Shown here: positions 52,980 through 62,382 of the stretch, in pieces | Position numbering within the stretch: the first letter of the stretch is position 1 | How the letters are laid out: each line of letters opens with the position of its first letter | Assembly (NCBI GenBank): GCA_035497735.1 | Contig: DATJCX010000047.1 | Coordinates: 194,337-258,336, forward strand | Origin: Brumimicrobium sp035497735 | GTDB lineage: Bacteria; Bacteroidota; Bacteroidia; Flavobacteriales_D; Crocinitomicaceae | Length of the DNA stretch: 64,000 nucleotides | Reading direction: 5' to 3' | The notes under the pieces: generated by a model | The model's input: only the letters and a program-made list of their open reading frames with translations | Database searches by the model: none | What the model was told of the DNA's origin: nothing | Program-made: the position numbers and the translations under genes

Positions 52980-54524
52980 TTATTTCCCTCTCATTTCCAC
53001 ATACGGAATCAGCATTTCTTCAAGAGACAATCCACCGTGTTGAAAAGTATCAGAGTAATATTTCACATAATGATTCATATTGTTTGGATACACAAAGAAA
53101 TCATTGTTTTTACAGAAAATAAAAACATCTGAAATATTGTCCTTTGGCAGGTAGGCATGATCCGGATTTTTGACTTCAAACACTTCCTTTTGACTATAGT
53201 TCAGGTTCTTCCCGACTTTATACCTCAAATTGGTGTTGGTATCTTTTAATCCAATTACCTTAACAGCTTTGTTTACCTTAACTGTTCCGTGGTCTGTTGT
53301 AATAATAACCTTCGCTTTTGTCTTCGCGATTTCTTTTAACATATCATTCAGCGGAGAATGTTCAAACCAACTCGCTGTCAACGAACGATAAGCCGCTTCA
53401 TCATCCGCTAATTCACGAATCATTTTCATATCCGTTCTTGCATGAGAAAGCATATCAACAAAATTGTAAACAATCACGTTTAAGTCATTGTTTTTAAGTT
53501 GACTAATGTTTTCCACTAGTTTTTTACCTTGCTCGATATCTAGAATTTTTCTGTACGCTGTTTTCGCATCACTTCCCAGTCTATCCAATTGTTTTTGAAG
53601 CAAGTCCTTTTCGAAATTATTTTTACTTCCTTCTTCATTTTCTCCTACCCAATACTCTGGATGTTTCTTTTGAATTTCGCTAGGCATCAGTCCTGCAAAG
53701 AAGGCATTTCTAGCGTACTGCGTTGCAGTTGGCAAAATAGAGTACACGATATCTTCATTCTCAAAAGTAAAGTACTTGCTCAAAGCTTCACGAATCACCA
53801 AATATTGGTCGTAACGCAAGTTATCAATCACAAATAAGTAAACCTGTTCCTTCTTTACGATAGGCGCAATTTTGTCCTTATATAAAGTGTGTAACATTTG
53901 CGGTTTTCCTTCTTCGCCGTCCATCCAATCTAAATAATTGTCTTCCACGAATCTCACAAAAGCTTGATTTGCTTCTTTCATTTGCATATCGAAGACTTCG
54001 GACATACCTTGATCTTCCATTTTTGCAAACTCAAGGTCCCAATTCACTAGCCTTTTATACATTACTTTCCATTCATCGGCACTCAATCTATCATTTAAGT
54101 CCATTCCTATTTGGCGGAACTCTCTTTGATAATCTGTATTTACCTTAGCAGAAACCAACTTACTTTGATCTAAATTTTTCTTTAGCGTCAATAGAATTTG
54201 GTTTGGGTTTACCGGTTTTATCAAGTAATCGGCAATTTTCCCACCAATTGCTTCTTCCATTATACTTTCTTCCTCACTTTTCGTAATCATTACTACTGGC
54301 ATGTGCGGATGAAGTTCCTTTATTTTATCCAAAGCGTCTAATCCTGAAATTCCCGGCATATTCTCATCCAAGAAAACAATGTCATACACCGAATTCTCAC
54401 ATTTTTCTATGGCTTCATTCCCACTATGGACTGCATCAACCTCATAACCTTTTTGATTTAAAAACAGAATATGTGGCTTTAATAAGTCAATTTCATCATC
54501 TGCCCAAAGAATTTTTGCTTGCAT
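52980..54524 (-). CDS. porX: PorX, type IX secretion response regulator with PglZ domain
   Basis: 514 residues from the ATG at 54524 (MQAKILWADDE); an in-frame ATG 72 nt upstream adds an unrelated tail. The receiver domain has Asp8-Asp9-Glu, phosphoacceptor Asp53 (VFLDENMPG) and Lys in MVITKSEE. The C-terminal PglZ alkaline-phosphatase-like domain shows the metal/nucleophile sites VIDNLRYDQY, SILPTATQYARNAF, TTDHG and QHGGLSLEEM. PorX with its kinase PorY controls the type IX secretion system of Bacteroidetes and can cleave oligonucleotide phosphodiesters. It heads a porX-tsaE-ald transcript; no porY is in the window. Confidence 0.95.
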   Translation of the reverse strand: MQAKILWADDEIDLLKPHILFLNQKGYEVDAVHSGNEAIEKCENSVYDIVFLDENMPGISGLDALDKIKELHPHMPVVMITKSEEESIMEEAIGGKIADYLIKPVNPNQILLTLKKNLDQSKLVSAKVNTDYQREFRQIGMDLNDRLSADEWKVMYKRLVNWDLEFAKMEDQGMSEVFDMQMKEANQAFVRFVEDNYLDWMDGEEGKPQMLHTLYKDKIAPIVKKEQVYLFVIDNLRYDQYLVIREALSKYFTFENEDIVYSILPTATQYARNAFFAGLMPSEIQKKHPEYWVGENEEGSKNNFEKDLLQKQLDRLGSDAKTAYRKILDIEQGKKLVENISQLKNNDLNVIVYNFVDMLSHARTDMKMIRELADDEAAYRSLTASWFEHSPLNDMLKEIAKTKAKVIITTDHGTVKVNKAVKVIGLKDTNTNLRYKVGKNLNYSQKEVFEVKNPDHAYLPKDNISDVFIFCKNNDFFVYPNNMNHYVKYYSDTFQHGGLSLEEMLIPYVEMRGK

Positions 54525-54567
54525 TACACGATTTTTTTTAAATTTACCAAAATATAAAAATACAGAT

Positions 54568-55842
54568 TTGCGTCCAAACCTCAACATAAATAACAAAAAG
54601 AAAATTATAAACGATCCAGTTTATGGTTTTATTTCTTTATCGAAAGACATTATTTTCGATATTATCGAGCATCCTTTCTATCAGAGACTGAGAAGAATCA
54701 AGCAGTTGGGACTCTCCCACTTGGTTTATCCTGGAGCGTTGCATACCAGATTTCATCACGCCATTGGCGCGACACATTTAATGATGAAAGCCATACAAAC
54801 GCTAAAATATAAGGGAATAGATATTTCTGAAGAAGAAGAAACGGGTGTATTACTCGCTATTTTACTCCACGATGTCGGTCATGGTCCATTTAGTCACACC
54901 TTGGAACATGATATTATTAAAGGAGTCAGTCACGAGGAACTCTCACTTCTTTTTATGAAAAGATTAAATGAAGAATTTAGTGGTCAGTTAACAATGGCTA
55001 TTGAGATTTTCGAGAATAAATATGAAAAACCTTTTCTTCACCAGTTAGTTTCTAGTCAGCTAGACATGGATAGAATGGATTATCTAAACAGAGATAGTTT
55101 TTACACCGGTGTTTCTGAAGGTGTTATTGGAAGTGATAGAATCATTTCTATGCTTAACGTTGTCGATGACAATTTGGTCGTTGAGGAAAAAGGAGTTTAT
55201 TCCATAGAGAAGTTTTTAGTTGCACGCCGCATCATGTATTGGCAAGTTTACATGCACAAGACTGTTGTTTCTTCAGAGGTTTTACTGACGAGTATTTTAA
55301 GACGCGCTAAATTCCTAGTACACAATGGAGAAGATGTGTTTTCGAGTCCAGCTTTTAAATATTTCTTAGAAAACAATTTCACTTTAGACCAGTTAAAGGC
55401 GAATAAGCACATTCTAGATCAATTTGCACAGTTAGACGACTTTGACATCATGGGTGCTGTAAAAGTCTGGCAAAATCATTCAGACAAGGTATTATCAAAT
55501 CTATCGACGTTTTTGATTAACAGACGACTTTTTAAAATAGAAATTCTAAAAGAGCCATTTTCAGAAAAGCGAGTAACCTACGAACTTCAACAAATAAAAG
55601 AAACTTACGGTTTAACAAACGAGGAGGCGAAATTCTTCGTTCATACAGATATGTTAAGAAATAACGCTTACAATGAGAACATTGAAAACATAAATCTCTA
55701 CATGAAAGATGGTCATATTAAGGATGTTAGCAAAGCCGCAGACAACTTTAACATTCATGCTTTATCAGAGCCTGTAGAGAAATATTACTTATGCTACCCA
55801 GCAGCTAATGTTAATAATAAAGATTCCATTGTGGAAAAGTAG
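54568..55842 (+). CDS. HD-domain phosphohydrolase (dGTPase-like)
   Basis: A 424-residue HD-superfamily enzyme: HTRFHHAIGATH (59-70) and HDVGHGPFSH (101-110) give the metal-binding His/His-Asp set, followed by SSQLDMDRMDYLNRDS, the closing Asp. Family members cleave deoxynucleotides or related phosphoesters; the specific substrate is unknown. No ATG is available at the conserved N-terminus (KIINDPVYGFI), so a TTG at 54568 or a nearby non-ATG codon is the start. Divergent from porX with 43 nt between starts. Confidence 0.85.
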   Translation: MRPNLNINNKKKIINDPVYGFISLSKDIIFDIIEHPFYQRLRRIKQLGLSHLVYPGALHTRFHHAIGATHLMMKAIQTLKYKGIDISEEEETGVLLAILLHDVGHGPFSHTLEHDIIKGVSHEELSLLFMKRLNEEFSGQLTMAIEIFENKYEKPFLHQLVSSQLDMDRMDYLNRDSFYTGVSEGVIGSDRIISMLNVVDDNLVVEEKGVYSIEKFLVARRIMYWQVYMHKTVVSSEVLLTSILRRAKFLVHNGEDVFSSPAFKYFLENNFTLDQLKANKHILDQFAQLDDFDIMGAVKVWQNHSDKVLSNLSTFLINRRLFKIEILKEPFSEKRVTYELQQIKETYGLTNEEAKFFVHTDMLRNNAYNENIENINLYMKDGHIKDVSKAADNFNIHALSEPVEKYYLCYPAANVNNKDSIVEK

Positions 55843-55876
55843 TACCTTTACATGTTTTTTAAACCAACAAATTTTA

Positions 55877-55884
55877 TAATTTCG
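55877..55884 (+). promoter_or_regulatory. Possible -7 box of lpxD, predicted leaderless
   Basis: TAATTTCG differs from TAnnTTTG at one base and ends 4 nt before the lpxD ATG at 55889. Confidence 0.35.
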
Positions 55885-55888
55885 AAGA

Positions 55889-56917
55889 ATGGAATTTTCA
55901 GCAGAACAAATAGCCGGACTCTTAGAAGGAGAAGTCGTTGGAAATGCTGACATAAAAGTGTCAGGACTTTCAAAAATTGAAGAAGGAAAGCCAAATACAT
56001 TGACTTTCTTAGCCAATATGAAGTATGCGTCTCATTTATATGATACAGAAGCATCTATTGCGATAGTAGCCAAAACTTTCACACCAGAAAAAGCGCTACC
56101 TGCTAGCTTAACCTTGGTCAAAGTTGAAGACCCCTATTCTTGTTTTGCTAAATTGTTAGAGTTGTACAACCAGTTATTCGAAAAACAACCACAAATTGAA
56201 AAGAACGCATTTATAGCAGATTCTGCAAGCATTGGTGAAAACGTATATATCGGTGCAAGTGCTTACATCAGTGAAAATGTAGTCATTGGCGACAATGTAA
56301 AGATTTATCCAAACGCTTATATTGGCGACAATGTAAAAATCGGAGATAACACAGTCGTCTATCCAAACGTTTCGATATACCATAGTTGTGTAATTGGCAG
56401 CAACTGTCTAATTCACGCAGGTGCAGTTATCGGCGCAGACGGATTTGGCTTTGCTCCCAATGAAAAAGGAGAATTCCAGAAAGTTCCACAAATCGGGAAT
56501 GTTATCCTAGAAGATTTTGTTGATATTGGTGCCAACAGTACAGTTGATAGAGCAACGTTAGGTTCTACAATTCTACGCAGAGGAGTTAAAGTTGACAATT
56601 TAGTACAAATCGCCCACAATGTTGAAGTGGGGAGAAACTCTGCTTTTGCTGCACAAGCAGGAATTGCTGGTTCTGCAAAAATCGGTGAACATGTACTCGT
56701 AGGTGGTCAAGCTGGAATTAGCGGACATATAAAAATTGCAGACAAAACACAAATTGTTGCACAATCTGGTATTCCAAACAGTGTGAAGAAGGAAGGAACA
56801 ACCTTAATGGGTTCACCTGGAATTCCAATCGATGATTTCAAAAAATCATTTGTAGGTTTCAGAAGATTACCTATGATTTTAAATCGTTTACAAAACTTAG
56901 AAGATAAATTAAAATAA
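55889..56917 (+). CDS. lpxD: UDP-3-O-acylglucosamine N-acyltransferase
   Basis: A 342-residue LpxD: N-terminal uridine-binding domain (MEFSAEQIAGLLEGEVVG, SGLSKIEEGKPNTLTFLANMKY) followed by a left-handed beta helix of hexapeptides (from about residue 105, IGENVYIGASAYISENVVIGDNV) and the catalytic His in QIAHNVEVG. It adds the second 3-hydroxyacyl chain in lipid A synthesis. First of lpxD-lpxC/fabZ-lpxA, the order usual in Bacteroidetes. Confidence 0.96.
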   Translation: MEFSAEQIAGLLEGEVVGNADIKVSGLSKIEEGKPNTLTFLANMKYASHLYDTEASIAIVAKTFTPEKALPASLTLVKVEDPYSCFAKLLELYNQLFEKQPQIEKNAFIADSASIGENVYIGASAYISENVVIGDNVKIYPNAYIGDNVKIGDNTVVYPNVSIYHSCVIGSNCLIHAGAVIGADGFGFAPNEKGEFQKVPQIGNVILEDFVDIGANSTVDRATLGSTILRRGVKVDNLVQIAHNVEVGRNSAFAAQAGIAGSAKIGEHVLVGGQAGISGHIKIADKTQIVAQSGIPNSVKKEGTTLMGSPGIPIDDFKKSFVGFRRLPMILNRLQNLEDKLK

Positions 56918-56945
56918 CATAAAACTATCACAGTTATCATAAGCT

Positions 56946-58352
56946 ATGGTTGAATATCAAAGAACATTAAAAGAGTCAGTAAGATTAATCGGAGTAGGAT
57001 TACATACAGGAGAAAAAGTAACGATTGAACTTTGCCCAGCTCCAGAGAATTACGGATACAAATTCCAAAGGGTGGATATAGAAGGAGAACCGATAATCAA
57101 TGCAGATGCAGATTTAGTAGTTTCTACCGATAGAGGTACGACCTTAGAGAAAGATGGTGTCAGAGTCTATACAACAGAGCACGTTTTAGCAGCACTTTAT
57201 GGAATGCAAGTGGACAATGCTTTGATTAAAATCAGCGGTCAAGAAATTCCAATTATGGACGGAAGTTCTATTCCCTTTATCAATGCAATAGAATCTGCTG
57301 GAATTATTGATCAGACTGCTGAAAGAGAATATTTTGAATTAAATGAAAATATCAAGTGGGAAGATGTTGAAAAAGGTATCGAATTCCTAGCAATTCCAGA
57401 CCCGGAGTATCGATTGACTGTAATGGTTGATTACAACTCACCTGCTTTGGGAACGCAACATGCTGCTATTTATAAAATTTCTGAATTTAAAAAGGAAATT
57501 GCAACCTGTAAAACCTTTGTATTCCTTAGAGAATTAGAGTTTTTAGCGAAAAACGGTTTAATCAAAGGAGGTGATATTGACAATGCGATTATTCTTGTTG
57601 AAAGAGAAGATGTAAGTCAAAAGGAACTTGATGAATTGGCTACAATACTTGGGAAAGTAGGATTGAAGGTTGAAGTTGGCGGAATTGGAACATTGAACAA
57701 CTATAAGATGAAGTTCGAAAATGAACCAGCACGTCACAAGTTACTTGATATCGTTGGGGATTTAGCTTTAGTAGGAAAACCAATTAAGGCTCATATTCTA
57801 GCAGCACGTCCAGGACATTCTGGTAATACACGTTTTGCAAAAGTTTTAAAAGAGCAGATTAAAAAGCAAAAAACAGCACCTCGTGAGTTCGATTTAGAAA
57901 AATGTTTGTACGACATTAATGATATCGAGAAAATATTACCACACCGCTACCCTTTCTTATTAATTGATAGGGTATTAGAAATTACAGAAGACGCTATCCT
58001 TGGATTGAAGAACATTACGATGAATGAACCTCAGTTTACGGGACACTTCCCTGGAAACCCAGTTTTCCCAGGAGTTTTACAAGTAGAAGCAATGGCGCAA
58101 TGTGGTGGGATTTTTGCTTTAAGTAAGGTGGATGAACCACATTTATATTCAACATATTTCTTAAAAATCGACAACGTTAAGTTTAAACAAAAGGTAATCC
58201 CTGGGGATGTTATTGTATTCGAGCTTATCCTTATGTCACCAATCAGAAGAGGTTTAGTGAACATGGCTGGAAAAGGTTATGTGAATGGAAAAATTGTTGT
58301 TGAGGCTGAAATGCTAGCACAAATAATTAAAGACAAAGAAGAAAATGATTAG
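56946..58352 (+). CDS. lpxC/fabZ: Bifunctional LpxC/FabZ fusion
   Basis: A 468-residue fusion typical of Bacteroidetes. Residues 1-310 are LpxC, the zinc deacetylase of lipid A synthesis (LIGVGLHTGEKV, zinc His79 in TTEHVLAAL, HKLLDIVGDLAL with the other zinc ligands). Residues about 325-468 are FabZ, the 3-hydroxyacyl-ACP dehydratase (LPHRYPFLLIDRVLE with catalytic His, GHFPGNPVFPGVLQVEAMAQ with catalytic Glu). The fusion ties fatty acid elongation to lipid A synthesis, which compete for the same 3-hydroxyacyl-ACP. Its end overlaps lpxA by 8 nt. Confidence 0.96.
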   Translation: MVEYQRTLKESVRLIGVGLHTGEKVTIELCPAPENYGYKFQRVDIEGEPIINADADLVVSTDRGTTLEKDGVRVYTTEHVLAALYGMQVDNALIKISGQEIPIMDGSSIPFINAIESAGIIDQTAEREYFELNENIKWEDVEKGIEFLAIPDPEYRLTVMVDYNSPALGTQHAAIYKISEFKKEIATCKTFVFLRELEFLAKNGLIKGGDIDNAIILVEREDVSQKELDELATILGKVGLKVEVGGIGTLNNYKMKFENEPARHKLLDIVGDLALVGKPIKAHILAARPGHSGNTRFAKVLKEQIKKQKTAPREFDLEKCLYDINDIEKILPHRYPFLLIDRVLEITEDAILGLKNITMNEPQFTGHFPGNPVFPGVLQVEAMAQCGGIFALSKVDEPHLYSTYFLKIDNVKFKQKVIPGDVIVFELILMSPIRRGLVNMAGKGYVNGKIVVEAEMLAQIIKDKEEND

Positions 58353-59121
58353 TAATTTAGCTTTTGTTTCCCCTAAAGCTCAGATTGGAAAAAACGTAAC
58401 CATTGAGGCTTTTACTTCTATTTATGAAGATGTAATTATTGCAGATAATTGTCATATAGGTCCCAATGTCACTATTTACCCGGGAACTCGACTGGGCAAG
58501 AATTGTGAAATTTTTCCCGGTGCTGTCATAGGTGCAATTCCGCAAGATTTAAAATTCGAAGGCGAATACACAACCGTTGAGATTGGTGAAAACACTTCGA
58601 TTAGAGAATGCGTTACAATTCACAGAGGCACGAAAGATAAAATGAAGACAGCCATTGGAAACAATTGTCTAATCATGGGTTATGTTCACGTAGCCCACGA
58701 TTGTATTATTGGAAACAATGTGATTTTGGCGAATTATGTTGGGCTTTCTGGGCATGTTACCATAGAAGACTACGCAATTATCGAAGGAAAAGCGGCGGCA
58801 CAACAATTCGTAACGATAGGTGCACATTCATTCGTAGGTGGTGCTAGTTTAATTCGAAAAGACATTCCACCATTTGTTAGAGCAGCTCGAGAACCATTAA
58901 GTTATGCAGGCGTAAATGCTGTTGGACTTAGACGAAGAAATTTCTCAGACGAAGACATCAAAATGATTGAAGATATCTATCGAATTTTATTTGTTCAAAA
59001 CAACAACTTGTCCAATGGATTAGCAGCCTTAGAAGCGGAGATTCCAAACAATGAACACAAGCAAAGAGTAATCGATTTTATTAAGAAAAGCGACAAAGGA
59101 ATTATTAGAGGTTTAATGTAA
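58345..59121 (+). CDS. lpxA: UDP-N-acetylglucosamine acyltransferase
   Basis: A 258-residue LpxA: left-handed beta helix of hexapeptide repeats (IGKNVTIEAFTSIYEDVIIADN), catalytic His in MGYVHVAHDCIIG, FVGGASLIRKDIPPFVRA, and the helical C-terminal domain with VGLRRRNFSDEDI. It transfers 3-hydroxyacyl to UDP-GlcNAc, the first step of lipid A. Overlap with the LpxC/FabZ gene indicates translational coupling. Confidence 0.96.
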   Translation: MISNLAFVSPKAQIGKNVTIEAFTSIYEDVIIADNCHIGPNVTIYPGTRLGKNCEIFPGAVIGAIPQDLKFEGEYTTVEIGENTSIRECVTIHRGTKDKMKTAIGNNCLIMGYVHVAHDCIIGNNVILANYVGLSGHVTIEDYAIIEGKAAAQQFVTIGAHSFVGGASLIRKDIPPFVRAAREPLSYAGVNAVGLRRRNFSDEDIKMIEDIYRILFVQNNNLSNGLAALEAEIPNNEHKQRVIDFIKKSDKGIIRGLM

Positions 59122-59182
59122 ACGTTTATTTGAATTTCTCACTGAACTTCAAGAATAAACGACCTGTTTTGTAGCACATATA

Positions 59183-59980
59183 ATGGAAAATAAGAAGATA
59201 GCTATCATAGGTTGTGGTAATTTAGGTTTGTCGATTTTAAATGGAATTCTAACAGAAAAATCCGTTTCCCCGACAAATATTATTGTTACCAAAAGAAATA
59301 TTCATGCCTTAGAACACCTAAAAGAAAGTGGAGTTCAAGTAATGAGCGATAATATTTATGCAGTTCAAAACGCTGAAATCATCATTATTGCTTTAAAGCC
59401 TTATAATATTCTAGAAGTATTGAAAGAACTTCAAGCGTATTTTAATCCGAAAAAACATATTATAGTTTCTTTGGCAACAGGCATATCGTTGGCTCAAATT
59501 CAAGAAGTTATCAACTCTCCTACGCCGCTTTTCAGAGCAATGCCGAATACAGCAGCGGATGTTGGTATGTCTATGACATGCGTTTCATCTATCACAGACG
59601 ATAAAGCAGCTAGAGAAGCAATCAAACTTTGCTTCAACACCATTGGAAACACCATATTTATTGAAGAAGATTTAATGGATTCAGCTACCGTACTTGGTGC
59701 CTGCGGAATTGCCTATGTATTACGATTTATTAGAGGAATGATTCAGGGTGGAATTCAAATAGGCTTTGATGCGAAAACAGCGAGTGATATTGTAACACAT
59801 ACTGTTAAAGGAGCGGCGGAACTCTTAATTCAACGCAAGGAACATCCAGAATATGAAATTGACAAGGTAACGACTCCAAAGGGTTGTACAATCGCAGGAT
59901 TAAATGAAATGGAACACAATGGATTTAGTTCGGCTTTAATTAAAGGAATTGTAACATCTTTTGATAAAATAGAAAAATGA
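59183..59980 (+). CDS. proC: Pyrroline-5-carboxylate reductase
   Basis: A 265-residue ProC: Rossmann GCGNLGLSILNGIL (11-24), ALKPYNI, the active-site segment FRAMPNTAADVGMSM (FRxMPN) and the C-terminal TPKGCTIAGLNEME. It reduces pyrroline-5-carboxylate to proline with NAD(P)H. Separated by 61 nt from lpxA; likely its own or a read-through transcript. Confidence 0.94.
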   Translation: MENKKIAIIGCGNLGLSILNGILTEKSVSPTNIIVTKRNIHALEHLKESGVQVMSDNIYAVQNAEIIIIALKPYNILEVLKELQAYFNPKKHIIVSLATGISLAQIQEVINSPTPLFRAMPNTAADVGMSMTCVSSITDDKAAREAIKLCFNTIGNTIFIEEDLMDSATVLGACGIAYVLRFIRGMIQGGIQIGFDAKTASDIVTHTVKGAAELLIQRKEHPEYEIDKVTTPKGCTIAGLNEMEHNGFSSALIKGIVTSFDKIEK

Positions 59981-60161
59981 TACTTTACACTAATATCAAT
60001 TACATGAAGGAATTAACTTGAATTGACATTATAGCTTGTATCTTTATAAAACAAGGACCTTTCCACATAAAAGTCGTATCTTCGCCAAAAATTTACAATA
60101 AGAAGGGAAGTTAATAAAAGAACACAGTTCTTATTTTTGGTGCATTTATAAAAATTTTATT

Positions 60162-61598
60162 TTGATTAATATAAAAAGAGGAGATATAATAGAGCTAGAA
60201 ATCGAGGATTTCGCTTTTGGTGGCAATGGAATTGCTCGTATAACCAATGAAAATGGTGCGTATGTTCTTTTCGTTAGCAATACTTTCCCTGGTCAAAAAG
60301 TATTGGCGAGAATCGTAAAAAAAAGAAAACGACATGCAGAATGTTCTTTAGTAAAAGTACTAGAACGTTCACCACATGAAATCATTTCTGAATACCAAGA
60401 AATTAGTGGAGCACCTTACATACACGTTCCTGTTGATATTCAGGAAGAATACAAACAAAAAACGACATTAGAAGTTTACCGCAGGATTGCAGAATTAAAA
60501 AATGTAGAGGAACTTTTTGATGAGATGATCTCCTCTCCTATACATTATCATTATAGAAATAAAATGGAATATTCGTTTTCATGTATCGAGCATGACATGG
60601 AAACAGATGAAGATATCGACGATGCTTTTGCTTTAGGATTTAAACACAGAGGAACTTGGTGGAAGGTAGAAAACTTAGCAAAGCCATCTGGAATGTTTGA
60701 TGAAGAGTTTGAAACAATTCTTATTGAAATTAGAAACTATTTAAAGGCGACGAATCTACCAGCTTGGCATTCACCAAAAAAAGAAGGATTCTTCCGTCAT
60801 TTGGTTGTTAGAAAGTCTTTTTACGAAGATAAACTGTTGCTCAACTTAGTCACTTCCTCTAAAGGAAAGAAAAGTTTTGATGTTCAAGCCTTTGGTGAAT
60901 TTTTACAAGAAAAACTAGGTAATAGAATTGCAGGATTTCAGCATACGATAAACGATAACGTAGCTGACAGAGCGAAAATAGAGAACGGTTCTTACACGTT
61001 AATTTTCGGTAAAGACCATGTCATTGAAAAGTTGAATGGTTTATTTTTCGAAATCAGTATGGAAAGTTTCTTCCAGACGAATCCAGCCAGTGCAGAAATT
61101 CTATACAACAAGGCATTAGACTATGTTTTTGAAGGCGAAAGAGATTTAGACAACAAAGTAGTCATGGACTTATTTTGTGGAACAGGAACCATAGGTCAAT
61201 TGCTGACTTTAAGAGCAGAGAACACAAAAATTATCGGAGTTGACATCGTTGAGGAAGCGATAGAAGACGCAAAGCGAAATGCAAAACGAAACAACATTAA
61301 AAATGTTGAATTTTACGCTGCTGACGTTGGGAAATTCCTAAGAGAATACCCAGATTTTGAAGGGAAAATAGACACGATTGTTTTGGACCCACCACGCGCT
61401 GGAATTGCACCTAAGACATTGTTAAAGGTAATCCAACTAGGTGCTGAAAGAATCGTTTATATTTCTTGTAATCCATCTACACAAGCAAGAGATATTAAAA
61501 CATTGGAGGAAAATGGCTACAAAACGAAGAAAATTAGTCTTGTAGATCAATTTCCACACACCAGTCACATTGAATCTATCGCACTATTTGAAAAATAA
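60162..61598 (+). CDS. rlmD: 23S rRNA (uracil-5-)-methyltransferase RlmD/RumA family
   Basis: A 478-residue class I methyltransferase: N-terminal TRAM domain (KRGDIIELEIEDFAFGGNGIARI), SAM-binding DLFCGTGTIGQ (near 345), motif DPPRAGIAP and the catalytic Cys in VYISCNPSTQARD near the C-terminus. It methylates uridine C5 in 23S rRNA. The Fe-S cluster cysteines of E. coli RlmD are not evident. The start is TTG at 60162: the frame is open upstream without ATG, and the family N-terminus begins here. Confidence 0.88.
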   Translation: MINIKRGDIIELEIEDFAFGGNGIARITNENGAYVLFVSNTFPGQKVLARIVKKRKRHAECSLVKVLERSPHEIISEYQEISGAPYIHVPVDIQEEYKQKTTLEVYRRIAELKNVEELFDEMISSPIHYHYRNKMEYSFSCIEHDMETDEDIDDAFALGFKHRGTWWKVENLAKPSGMFDEEFETILIEIRNYLKATNLPAWHSPKKEGFFRHLVVRKSFYEDKLLLNLVTSSKGKKSFDVQAFGEFLQEKLGNRIAGFQHTINDNVADRAKIENGSYTLIFGKDHVIEKLNGLFFEISMESFFQTNPASAEILYNKALDYVFEGERDLDNKVVMDLFCGTGTIGQLLTLRAENTKIIGVDIVEEAIEDAKRNAKRNNIKNVEFYAADVGKFLREYPDFEGKIDTIVLDPPRAGIAPKTLLKVIQLGAERIVYISCNPSTQARDIKTLEENGYKTKKISLVDQFPHTSHIESIALFEK

Positions 61599-61680
61599 TT
61601 TTAAATAATTGTAACCTTAGAATTAGTTTACCGTTAAATAACTTACGGATCAAAAATTAACTTCTACAGGTTAATATTTT

Positions 61681-61712
61681 AAGCTGTACCTTATCGGTGC
61701 AGCTTTTTTTTT
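61681..61712 (+). terminator. Terminator after rlmD
   Basis: Stem AAGCTGTACC (61681-61690) / GGTGCAGCTT (61696-61705) with one mismatch, 5-nt loop, then a run of nine T. The rest of the 452-nt gap 61599-62050 shows no gene longer than 22 codons; only the ArsR site near its end stands out. Confidence 0.9.
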
Positions 61713-62017
61713 GACTTATTTTTTGTGCAGTTGTCTTCTGTTTGAAGTTAAGCTTTTAACTATCTAAATTTGTAGCTTTTATTAGTTGGAACGAATGCTT
61801 GGAAATTTAAAATTTAAAAAAATGAATGCAATAATAAAGTATGAACGAAAAATCGTAGAAGTAAAATTGGCTTTCTACATAAATTTCTAACAAGGCGTAT
61901 CTTCCTCTAATATCAAACAAGAACAATTGGATAAAGTATATCTTCTAAAATCTCTCCTATCACAATTTCTTTCAAAACTTCAATTTTATCATTGCTAGTT
62001 TAAGCATTAATCGTAAT

Positions 62018-62033
62018 ATTGCAATAAAGCAAT
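62018..62033. promoter_or_regulatory. Probable ArsR operator
   Basis: ATTGCAATAAAGCAAT: inverted repeat ATTGC / GCAAT around 6 nt, starting with a perfect 8-bp palindrome ATTGCAAT. It lies 18 nt before the arsR ATG where an autoregulatory ArsR/SmtB site is expected. Confidence 0.5.
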
Positions 62034-62050
62034 CTATAAGTTAAAAAGAC

Positions 62051-62359
62051 ATGTACACAAAAGAGCAAAAAGAAATCGCTTTATTCGCAAAAGTCTTCGG
62101 GCATCCTGCTCGTGTGGCAATTTTACAACAATTATTTAAAATAGACGCTTGTTATTGTGGTGACTTATCTGAAGAAATTGGACTTGCTCAACCTACGATA
62201 TCCCAACATTTAAAAGAATTAAAAACATTAGGATTAATCAAAGGAACTGTTGAAGGAGTCAAAATTTGTTATTGTATAGATAGTGAAAACTGGACTAAGA
62301 TGAAGATGATGATGCAACAATTTTTAGATCAAGACATTCCTGAAGCAGATTGTTGTTAA
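62051..62359 (+). CDS. arsR: ArsR-family metalloregulator
   Basis: A 102-residue winged-helix repressor of the ArsR/SmtB family: HPARVAILQQL, recognition region GLAQPTISQHLKELKTLGLI, wing VEGVKICYCI. Cys34 and Cys36 (CYCGD) sit before the recognition helix like the CVC trivalent-arsenic site of ArsR; further Cys73, Cys75 and a terminal CC (101-102) may add ligands. It should repress the arsR-arsC-osmC-acr3 operon and release on As(III). Confidence 0.92.
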   Translation: MYTKEQKEIALFAKVFGHPARVAILQQLFKIDACYCGDLSEEIGLAQPTISQHLKELKTLGLIKGTVEGVKICYCIDSENWTKMKMMMQQFLDQDIPEADCC

Positions 62360-62382
62360 ACTATTATTAAATATTAAGAAAT

